Assembly (NCBI GenBank): GCA_015680905.1
Contig: CM027382.1
Coordinates: 1,488,001-1,552,000, forward strand
Reading direction: 5' to 3'
DNA: 64,000 nt
From: Coptis chinensis
Taxonomy: Eukaryota > Streptophyta > Magnoliopsida > Ranunculales > Ranunculaceae
Shown here: positions 55,152-64,000 of the stretch, in pieces
How the letters are laid out: each line of letters opens with the position of its first letter
Numbering within the stretch: position 1 is the stretch's first letter
Notes under the pieces: generated by a model
What the model saw: only the letters and a program-made list of their open reading frames with translations
Databases searched by the model: none
Told to the model about the DNA's origin: nothing
Translations under genes and position numbers: made by a program

Positions 55152-58100
55152 TCATTTCGAAGGGAGGGCATTGCATAAGGCCTTGTATGCATTGACACAT
55201 TGTTTGAACTTTTCCTCGGCCTGTGCCTGTCCCAAACACATGTGAATCAGAATTGTACGGACCATTTCTAAGTTTAAGTGCTTTTTTTGTCAATATGTTA
55301 ACAAGAAGTAGTACCCCCTTTTAAATCCTACCCGACTTATTTAATGCTCTTCATCTACCTTCTCTAGTCTTGTGTCACAGACTCACAATAGTATGCCATC
55401 TATCATCTTGACAAATGAATAAGACACACAAGAAATATAACCTTACCTGTGAAGGACCTTGATGCTTATCAGGATGCCACTTCAAAGCCAAGGAGCGGAA
55501 TCTATAAGAAGCAATTTGAAATGTACATGTAAGTAAAGGCGAAACATTTTCTTTACCCATTCCAAGCGTAAAGGCAAAAACTACCATGTCAATGACTACA
55601 CGTTCATAATGCACAACAGTAATAGCCTACTTACGTGCTTTTGACGAAATCAATCTTTAGAGGGCCTGTTGGTGGCAAACCAAGAACCATTCTATCAGAG
55701 TATGAACCTACAATGCATGACTTGTCATCAACATCATCATCATCAATATCACTAGCAGAGTCCCAAACTCTTCTCCTATTTTTATTCCACCTTGATTGAT
55801 CTCTCCACTCAAATTCAGCCGAAGAAGTCTGGAAACTGGGTTCATCCCAGTCTCTAAATGACCACGTATAACATCTGTTTCCAAATGTAGCTCGAAAGAC
55901 ATTGTCCGACTCTTCGTCAGAGTCAGCACAGAATTTCTTCCGTCTTCGGTTGCCTGAACATGGGACACAATGAGATACCCAGTTGTAAGAGGGTGCAATT
56001 GTAAAAATGCAAACCCTTTCCCAAAAAAAAAAAAAAAAAGAGACCTTAGCTTCGAAACTTTGGTATTGATACTAATAGAGTCTATTATGTTATTTATGAT
56101 ATTAGAAGGCTATTACCTTATAGGTATCAATACCAATAAGGTTATTACTATGTCAAAGAACCTTAATCACATGTTACAAAAGAGAAATAATATGCAGTAT
56201 GTCGCTCATCCACTAAGGTTTCAAACAATGCAAAATACACATTTTCTAGAAATATCAATGCCTAGTCAGGGGTTATTAATGCTTAAACAGCAAAAGTTAT
56301 ATCCTAAGTTACACTGACACGGACACGTGTGTCCGTATCCGACACGGATACGAAGTGTCTGACACGGTAAGATATAAGAAATTTAGGTTACATACAATAT
56401 GTGTGTCCATGTGTGTCCGACACGGACACGTGGATACGTATCCGACACGGATTTTTTTTGAAATATGGCGTGTCCATGTAACATAGGTTATATCCAATAG
56501 ACTCGCCTTTTTTAGCTTGTGATGAACGGCATAACTTTTTTGATCGAGACTGCTTCTTCTTAGAATTATCTGCTTCTACTGCATCCCAGCCACTTGCCCT
56601 GTCAGTCTCCAATGTTGAACTGGCTTTCTGGACAGTAAACACCAGATGTCAAGCTAAAAAAAAAACTACATGGGAAATAATAGTTTTTTGCCAACATTGC
56701 ATCCTTGATTTTTGGATAGGCGACTTCATCTCTTCATTGCATCTAGTCAATGGAAAGAAGACATAAATAAACCTTTAAGTTGCCACAACCATATATATTT
56801 TTCCAAGCATAAATAAGAGGACTACCTTAAATGGCAAAGTAGAGCAACCTCTACTGAAGATAAAATCATTTAGCGCCTTTTTTGCATCCGCACGCCTTTG
56901 ACGTATTTCATATCTGACATTAGTCTAAATCCAAAGGTTGTTGTCAGTGGACAAATAAAATATTCCCGACACAGGTGCACATAAAAAAATCTACTTAAAC
57001 TTCACTCAGTGTAGTACCTCAAAACCAATATAAGTTTCTCGCAACACCGTTTTAAGCCCATATATATACTTGGTGACCATGTCAAGTGTGTACACATTTA
57101 ATGCACCCTATTGGTGAATCAGTATCACGAATGGATTTCTTTTCCTTTTATTTCTTCTTTTTGTTGTTGTTTCTCTACTTTTTGTGTGTGGGTGGGGTGG
57201 TTAATATCCACCAGAACATCACACACTCATATTTTTAGATTTTTCCTTATTTTCAGCATTGTTGCATTTTTCCAGTGATAAAAAAATAACTTCCCGTTTT
57301 CAAGGAAGGAAACTGAAATAGACACCTCCGTTCTAGGAGATTCCCACTCTGTGCAAACAGATTAACCATACATTCCACAACTTACACTACCAGATTAATC
57401 AAAAGTACTTCTGGGTTTGCATGCCTTGGTAGGTCGTTGAGCTCTTCCTGGGTCCTGCAAACAGATTTTCCAATTTAAACTTTGCGTGCAAAAAGGATTA
57501 CTTAAGTACATAACTTTTAAGCAAAAGCATGGAAAAAAGAGATATGCTTGTCCGTAAGCAGTTGAGTTACCAAAAGCATAACAGACTAACCATATGTTCC
57601 ACAACTTACACTACCAGATTAATCAAAAGTGCTTCTGGGTTTGCATACCTTAGTAGGTCGTTGAGCTCTTCCTGGGTCCTGACAACAAATTTTCCAATTT
57701 AAACTTTGCGTGCAAAAAGGATAACATAACTTTTTAAGGGAAAACATGGAAAACAAAGATATGCTCGTAGGTAAGCAGTTGAGTTACTAAAAGCATAACA
57801 GACTAACCATATGTTCCACGACTTACACTACCAGATTAATCAAAAGTGCTTCTGGGTTTGCATACCTTAGTAGGTCGTTGAGCTCTTCCTGGGTCCTGAC
57901 AACAAATTTTCCAATTTAAACTTTGCGTGCAAAAAGGATAACGTAACTTTTTAAGGGAAAACATGGAAAACAAAGATATGCTCGTAGGTAAGCAGTTGAG
58001 TTACTAAAAGCATAACAGACTAACCATATGTTCCACGACTTACACTACCAGATTAATCAAAAGTGCTTCTGGGTTTGCATACCTTAGTAGGTCGTTGAAC

Positions 58101-58564
58101 TCTTCCTGGGTCCTGCAAACAGATTTTCCAATTTAAACTTTGCGTGCAAAAAGGATAACGCCAACTTTTTGAGGAAAAACAAGGAAAACAGAGATATGCT
58201 TGTAGGTAAGCAGTTGAGTTACTAAAAGCATAACAGACTAACCATATGTTCCACGACTTACACTACCAGATTAATCAAAATTGCTTCTGGGTTTGCATAC
58301 CTTAGTAGGTCGTTGCACTCTTCCTGGGTCCTGCAAACAGATTTTCCAATTTAAACTTTGTGTGCAAACAGGATAACGCCAACTTTTTAAGGAAAAACAA
58401 GGAAAACAGAGATATACTCGTAGGAGCAGTTGAGTTACTAAACACATAAAGCTTTAAAAGGTGTACAAATGAAACTTGCCATCCAGTAAACCACACCAAC
58501 TTGCCTACTCAACCCATTGGTGACAGTCATGTTTAAACATGAGGAAATTATAACTTTTTAGTAT

Positions 58565-58611
<47 letters not shown>

Positions 58612-59541
58612 AAAAGCAATGGTGTGGAGCCCACAGAGACTCCATCCAATGGTTGTCATTGTCTTTTCTAAGTTGTGACATGGCAGATCCAAGTGTTTGG
58701 AGAGTTTGTGTAATTTTGTTAAGTGTAGTTAATACTATGAGATCTATCCAAAAATCAACCAAAAGTCAACAACAATTTTTGGACTTATAAATTGTTGGGC
58801 AAGCCCATAAACCGTTTGGCGCCTCCAATTGATTTGGGTTTATAGATAATGGGTAATTGGGATGGCCTTGCGGGTGTATTTATAAATTGAGTTGTTTCGC
58901 TGGTCTTGTGCCGAATATTTTACACCTAAAATGCGTGTACGCCTTGCGACGAAGCGCGATGAGTTGTCGGGGTAATGTGGCAGGCGCGTCGAGGTCTCGC
59001 GGGCCGTAGGCACGGGCATACCCTAGTATATATATAAACAAGATTACTGGTTTTAAATGTGGTTTAAAGTGTTTGAGCTTTGCCTCGATTCCTTGTTTGC
59101 CTCAATCCTACAGACCTTTTTGATGAACTAACTAACAGCTAGAACTTTAAAGTACATCTTACTGGCAAACAAAATGAAGAGTTCTAATGATTTGCCCACC
59201 ATGCATATCAAACCTTTCTCAGCATCAGTTCATGAAATTTGTTTCTTTTTCAAAATAGGACCAAACATTACAATGTCACAGAGTCTGGCTACACCTTAAA
59301 CAATGATAAATTCTCAGTCTTTAAGTCTTTGACCAATAAAAAAAACCCAGAAAAACAATTCAAACAGGTAAAAGAAGAGAAAAGATAATAACTTTAAGAG
59401 AAGAGAACTTACATCATTCCACTTGTTCTTCCATTTAGCTAGAGTTGCAGTAGTTGAGTGAAAGAAAGCATAATGAGAATACAAGGAGATAGAATTCTTT
59501 AAAATGAACAGAGTTTTCCACTTGGGCATTTGCATTTGCAT
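55152..59541 (-). CDS. J-domain (DnaJ/HSP40) protein with a five-copy microexon array
   Basis: Predicted exons: 59541..59413 (start, MQMQMPKWKTLFILKNSISL, ending WKNKWND), one 30-nt exon DPGRAQRPTK (five candidate copies, 58,330 to 57,425), 56924..56826 (TNVRYEIRQRRADAKKALND), 56627..56507 (KASSTLETDRASGWDAVEAD and a basic stretch), 55953..55635 (NRRRKKFCADSDEESDNVF, TFGNRCYTWSFRDWDEPSFQ, and the J-domain start LGLPPTGPLKIDFVKST), 55501..55447 (FRSLALKWHPDKHQGPSQ) and 55226..55152 (AQAEEKFKQCVNAYKALCNA, then LPSK and stop). Phases fit at every junction; with one microexon the product is 275 residues. The HPD motif needed to stimulate Hsp70 is present. The basic, hydroxylated N-terminus suggests mitochondrial or plastid import. 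Exon 4 appears to use a GC donor. Confidence 0.87.
56305..56486. mobile_element. MULE-type MITE in a J-protein intron
   Basis: A 182-bp element with inverted ends TAAGTTACACTGACACGGAC and (complement) CTATGTTACATGGACACG. It is flanked by an exact 9-bp duplication GTTATATCC (56,296-56,304 and 56,487-56,495). The interior repeats TCCGACACGGACACG-type palindromes. It lies about 20 bp downstream of the proposed GC donor of exon 4. Confidence 0.88.
57370..58440 (-). repeat. Five tandem ~217-224-bp units, each with a 30-nt microexon
   Basis: Each unit contains an acceptor (TTTGCAG or TTGTCAG), the 30-nt exon and a donor, followed by the conserved CAAACCCAGAAGCA stretch. Exon copies are 58330..58301, 58112..58083, 57895..57866, 57678..57649 and 57454..57425. 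The first two (in gene order) encode DPGRVQRPTK, the others DPGRAQRPTK. Four have a GT donor; the last reads AAG followed by GC. Spacing is 218, 217, 217 and 224 bp. Confidence 0.93.
58560..59026. mobile_element. Possible Helitron-like 3' end and TA microsatellite in intron 1
   Basis: 58,567-58,606 is a (TA)n run. The following sequence becomes unusually G+C-rich (58,930-59,020: CGACGAAGCGCGATGAG, CGTCGAGGTCTCGCGGGCC) and ends CCCTAG before T at 59,026, with a small CCGT-AGGC-ACGG hairpin just upstream. CTRR followed by T after a hairpin is the Helitron 3' signature, but the matching 5' TC end was not found. Confidence 0.35.
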
Positions 59542-59784
59542 TTCTCTTTAAAAAAAAAATAGCAAAATGGAAAACTTTTCTGCAGAATTATGAAGTTCCA
59601 TGGATTTTGCAAAAGGGATGGTTGGTTTGGACTTTTGGAGATGAGAAAAAATGGACTGCTACTCAAAAAGACCAACCCCCGAAACCTATGATTCCGCTGA
59701 GCAGCTCAAAAGTGGTTTGCTATAATTGGCGGCAAAGCCCAATCAACAAAATTAAGTGGCCCAAAAAAGAAGTGCCACAGTATT

Positions 59785-60150
59785 TACACCCCAAAATATT
59801 GATTCCTGATTTATAGATTTGTATCGTGGATATATCTTTTTCTTTGTAGATATTTGACATTGTTTCATATGTAAATATTGTGGATATATATATAAAATAT
59901 CGATAAATATCATAGATATTATAGATATTTTTTAATATATAATTTATATTTATTTGAAATATAATATTAAATATTAAATAAAATTATTATCTATACAAAA
60001 TATCACCAAATATAGTAAAATATCGCAAAATATCATAAATATTATCGAAATATCACGGATATTTGCGTCTTATATATATCTAAATATATCGTGATATTTA
60101 TATATCTTTTGTTGAAATATGGATATTTATCGCGATATTTTGTATTATGG
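59785..60150. mobile_element. GATATT-family hAT-type MITE, degenerate copy
   Basis: The right end GCGATATTTTGTATTATG matches the terminus of the 6840-7250 element and the interior has the same GATATTTATCGATAT-type texture. The flanks TACACCCC and GACACCCC agree at 7 of 8 positions. The left terminus is eroded. Confidence 0.6.
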
Positions 60151-60229
60151 ACACCCCCATAAATAGGACTAGCACCTTTTTGACCAATTCAAAGGTACTA
60201 GCACCACTCCATTAATCACACAAAATATT

Positions 60230-60790
60230 TACAGCAAGCAGTTGCCGCGAGAACGCACAATCTACGGCATTGAGTTGCCGCGAGATCTCATAACTCACAG
60301 AAGGTGGTTGTCGTGGGTCTTTTTTTCTTTTAATTTTTTTTAGTAGCAACTGTAAAAAAAAGTTAGTTGCTACGAGATGATTGTGTTTACTAAAATGGAG
60401 TCTTTGCTTGTATTAATTATCAAAACTCTTCTTTATTAATTTGATCACAAAATTTTCTTATAGCATATGAAAATATTTACCACGAGATAGTAAAATTATG
60501 GTTCGATTGTATATTTTTTTTGTCATGGTTTTAGTGATATTCTTGGAGTGTATAAAGAAACTTTAAAGAAGAAAATGAGGTATCCATATATTGTGTGTGT
60601 TTAATATGCAAAATTTGAAGTGGAAAAAAAAACAAAAAACAAAAAAAAAAAAACATGTCGCGGCAACTGATTGTCGTGGGATATGGGATCTCACGGCAAC
60701 CCAATGTCGTAAATTGTGCAATATCGCGGCAACTGCCTGCCGTGGGATATGAGATCTCGCGGCAACCCGATATCATAGAACTATAGGCAT
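60230..60790. mobile_element. Foldback element built from TTGCCGCGAGATCTCA motifs
   Basis: The left arm (about 60,238-60,325: CAGTTGCCGCGAGAACG, GAGTTGCCGCGAGATCTCAT) is mirrored by two successive blocks in the right arm (about 60,655-60,780: CGCGGCAACTG, GAGATCTCGCGGCAACCC). The AT-rich middle has no gene. No target duplication is clear. Confidence 0.55.
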
Positions 60791-61264
60791 ATGGAGTGTA
60801 AAATGACATATAAAGAATAACCATTATTGTTTTACTTCTTACCAAAGGGTGTTAGTCTGGGGGTGCCAGACATACACAGTGGCGGAGCCAGGAAATTGAA
60901 TGAGGGTGAGCCAACCCTGACTACAAAATATAAAAAAAAAAAAAAAAAAAAAAGTAAAAATCAATTTTTAACTAATTATTCATAACTCTTATTTGAAATT
61001 TTTATTTCACCCAAAATGAAAAGAATCAAAACTGAATGTCCGTGCAAATCTCTAGACCCATTAATGTTGTTTATATACTAATATCCAGATTTTTATAAAT
61101 AATTTAAATAGTTTTTTTTTTTTTTTTCTTCCGATAATGACTCTAATTTAAGTAGTTTTTGCATCTACATTTTTTATTTTCTTAATCCTCTCAAGTGGTT
61201 CTAGATATGATTAGGTTTTACTAATGCATGTCACATAAAGTGATGCAATTGTTGAAAAGGGGGC

Positions 61265-61655
61265 TATATTTTTTGTTGAAAATATTATTGATATAGGTAC
61301 TGAACTATAGTGGGTTTTACATTATGGGTATTGTATTATTTTTTTTGCAGAATAGGATACCGTATATTTCAAATATTACTAATATGGGTACTCATCATGT
61401 ACGTTGTTAAGTATTTATACGTATTTGATGATTTGGCAAACAGAGTCAACTAATTTTACAACGGTCAAAATTTGTTTGCTTCATAATTGTACAACGGTCA
61501 AAATTGACAACGGTCAAAATTTGAAATTAGTTAACTCCATTTGCCAAATCATCAGATACGGATAAATACTTAACATCATACATGACGAGTACCCATAGTA
61601 ATATTTGAAATATACGGACTGGAGTACTCATAGTAATATTATCAATTCTAGTTTT
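61265..61655. mobile_element. Foldback MITE nested in the DUF569-bearing element
   Basis: Arms of about 120 bp face each other: ATACCGTATATTTCAAATAT and TTTGGCAAACAGAGTCAACT-type sequence at 61,345-61,460 against its complement at 61,500-61,620. The outer parts also mirror each other weakly (ATTGATATAGG and ATTATCAATT). It interrupts the 3' end of the captured gene. Confidence 0.65.
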
Positions 61656-62220
61656 TTCTTCCAACTTCTGAATCAATTCATTTATTTCATTCCCTTTAAA
61701 ATTAAACGAATCCTCTTCAATCGCGTAGTTAACATTTTGATTATTATCAGCAGTACGATAATATATAATCCGATCATCTCCCGCCTTTTGCATCGAATTA
61801 GCGAAAGAACCACTTGACTGCAAAATCCAAAATTACAAACACAAATTAGCCCAGCTTCAAATTTTGACAAATACCCTTTTCTTAGAATACAATATTAAAT
61901 CAAGACTCAAAAGACCCAACCTCTAAGACTTGTTCTTCTTCTATGGGTTTCGGTAGTGAATCAGCATGATGTTGAAACTCTAAAACATCAATATCCCATA
62001 AAATCCATTCTTGAGTAGTAGTTCTATACTTCTATGTGGAATGTCATGAGTAAGAGAGCTTCCCCAAGGTGATAATAATAAAGCACGATTAGCTCTTAAA
62101 AATTTCCCATATCTAGTTTTCAACTTAACTTGAGAACCATCTTTAATAGGTTCCCATTCAATAGAAGAATCTAAACGTCTTGGTAAAGTTTGTGTAACTT
62201 TACAAACAGTCGTGTACTTG
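61640..62220 (-). pseudogene. Captured DUF569 gene fragment
   Basis: The minus strand encodes VTQTLPRRLDSSIEWEPIKD, then GSQVKLKTRYGKFLRANRAL, WGSSLTHDIPHRS and, after a frame change, TTQEWILWDIDVLEFQ. A likely intron (donor near 61,919) precedes a second exon, SSGSFANSMQKAGDDRIIYY, then NYAIEEDSFNFKGNEINELI. These match the core and the C-terminal part of plant DUF569 (beta-trefoil-like) proteins. The start of the domain is missing, and it lies inside a TIR element, so it is a transduplicated remnant. Confidence 0.75.
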
Positions 62221-62309
62221 CGCCATAACTAGCTAATAGTTTTTTTTTTTTTTTGTTCAAAGTGAGGGTACGCCCGGGTGTATGCTGGCCCCCCTGGCTC
62301 CGCCACTTC

Positions 62310-64000
62310 ACGTACAGACGTACAGTATACAAAAGAATATTCTAACGCTCCAAGTCATATGCAAAGTATTGTTGCCATAATTCATCTACCTTTAAAAATA
62401 TACGAATAATGTATTTCAGTCATGGAACCAGGATTTTGCTTTTCATTTTCAACACACCACAAGGTTGCTTTCTTTGTATTGCTGTCTAATTGGTTTAACG
62501 CAATGACGCCATGCATCTTTAATTTATTGTAAAAATTACAACCAGATGATGGATAGATGGATACTTGTGGCCTCTGGGATCAATAATCTCATGTCGTAAA
62601 TAAAATGATAATGATGATCATAGGAATCTTTGTACACTAGTACTCAGACGAAGGCCATGTAGGTTTCTTGTTTGTAAATTGTATATATGACATCTATTGC
62701 TTAAATTTTTTTTGGCAACACTGATGTATCTGCTGAAAAAACAATTCTACGGTGGATTTAGAATTGGGAGAGTAGACATGATGATAAGAGCTAAAGAGCC
62801 TGCTGAGACCAATCTACATTTCAAAGGACTAAGACGCCCAATTTTCAATAAAAACAGTTGAACTTCTTTATTGTTTGAAAAGTTGTCATTCCGACCAGAA
62901 AATAACTTTTCTCACTTCTGTGTTCCCTATTTGAGGGACTTCTAAGATGTGAAACTCTTTCCAAGGTGGAAACAATCAAACCTTAATGGTGGATTGATCA
63001 TTGAATCGTGCCTAGCATAAGAGCTGTGCTAAAGGTGTCAAGTAAAGCCAAACACGATGACTTATTCTAATTCTTTTCTTAAATTTGGAATGAACCAAGA
63101 ATGTTCACCTTAACGCACTGCAAATTGTAGGGCTATAGGCTCAACCCCACCCCCACCAACTTAAGGTACCTGTAATTCTGTAAAGGTGCAACGGTAAATT
63201 TTGTTTTTTCAGTATGAATTTGTGAATCAATCTTTTCATGCGTTTACCATTTAGACAAAGTCACGCAAGTTATATTCCGTTGCATTACCTAGCAGTTTTA
63301 GTTCTTTCCGTGGAATAAGAAGTGGCGGCCTAGAAGCCCATTAAATGTAGTTTTGGTTTTGTGTATATTAGATACTTAGATATGATTCACTAGCTTTTTA
63401 GCTAAGTCTAATGAAAGATAATTGATGAAACTAAGATAATGGAGGGAACTAAAGAAAGAAACCCCTTGGTCGTGACTGGAAGCGGAGAGCCGGAGACAAA
63501 GATTCATGGAATATGACCAATGAGGGGAGAGGTGATGTTGTTGGGGATCGCACTAATCAAAATCAACAAGGTTGTTCTGGCTAGCGCTCCAGTTTTAATT
63601 AAGTTAAGGATTCCAAGGTCCAAAATCCAATATGGTGCAAATCTTTCAACTTTCCATGGAAGGAGAAACCTTGTGTATAATAGTGGCGAAACTATATGTG
63701 TCTGCTTAACTAGGAATTCTTCTTAAGGGCACATTATAACTGGGCTAATTTCTTTTAATTTTAGCATTTGTTACTCAGCCTAAAAAAAAAGAAACTTAAT
63801 TTTGGGTTCAATCTGCATTAAGTTACAGTATTTGTAAATTGTGGGTGATGTTCTATTTATTTACATAGAGAAGTATTTACCTTATAGAAGTATTTACCAG
63901 TTTGATTATGTGTAAATTAACCAGTAGATTAGATTCTATGCCCAAAAAAACTAGGTTACTAATTTAGAGAATTATTTAACAGTTTGATTATGTGTAAATT
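62310..64000. other. Intergenic; no gene recognised
   Basis: Short frames only (for example 63,520-63,726, MRGEVMLLGIALIKINKVVL) without recognisable similarity. A direct repeat CAGTTTGATTATGTGTAAATT occurs near 63,898 and at the right edge. Confidence 0.4.

Larger units (their letters stand above)
60878..62308. mobile_element. TIR DNA transposon carrying a captured DUF569 gene
   Basis: The 15-bp ends AGTGGCGGAGCCAGG and CCTGGCTCCGCCACT are perfect inverted repeats. The 1.43-kb interior contains no transposase but holds parts of a DUF569 gene and a nested foldback. Flanking direct repeats are not convincing, so the superfamily is left open. Confidence 0.7.

Noticed and set aside
1-64000. CRISPR arrays, bacterial operons or replication origins
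   Set aside because: The tandem arrays have no spacer-type organisation and the sequence is plant nuclear DNA.

Overview
The window is nuclear DNA from a flowering plant, most likely a eudicot. It is AT-rich and intron-bearing, with plant-only families (LRK10-like receptor kinase, two trihelix factors, octicosapeptide PB1 protein, DUF569, FAR1-type Mutator transposase, plant mobile domain) and many short TIR elements. I cannot name the species.

Layout. 1-1380: 5' part of a PB1-domain gene (minus), running off the left edge. 1.6-5.5 kb: a decayed second copy of the LSM3 locus that is intact at 38.1-40.4 kb. 7.3-10.15 kb: a four-exon LRK10L-type receptor kinase (minus) whose kinase C-lobe appears frameshifted. 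10.3-16.0 kb: nested transposons, including an old 5-kb TIR element. 16,704-32,160: a 15.5-kb Mutator-like element with ~240-bp inverted repeats and 9-bp target duplications. It carries a broken plant-mobile-domain gene (plus), a broken FAR1-type transposase (minus) and a probable GRF-zinc-finger gene (minus). Two kinds of palindromic tandem array are arranged as nested inverted pairs around these genes. 32.2-37.4 kb: MITEs, a long-TIR foldback element and a tRNA-derived SINE. 38.1-40.4 kb: intact LSM3 (minus). 40.6-44.5 kb: a duplicated block ending at the promoter of the next gene, with an RNase H-like remnant between the copies. 44.9-46.2 kb: single-exon SH4/HRA1-like trihelix factor (plus). 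49.0-51.7 kb: two-exon GT-2-type trihelix factor (plus). 53.5-54.0 kb: uncharacterised membrane protein (plus). 55.15-59.54 kb: nuclear-encoded J-domain protein (minus) whose 30-nt second exon occurs five times in tandem. 59.8-64 kb: mobile-element remnants, including a TIR element that captured a DUF569 gene.

The host genes look independently regulated; there is no operon-like logic. The main points for follow-up are the symmetric architecture of the 15.5-kb Mutator-like element, the five-fold microexon array in the J-protein gene, the duplicated 3' splice site in the GT-2-like gene, and the LSM3 paralogous block, which preserves pre-insertion sites for dating transposons. Exon boundaries come from reading splice consensus and reading phase by eye, without transcripts.
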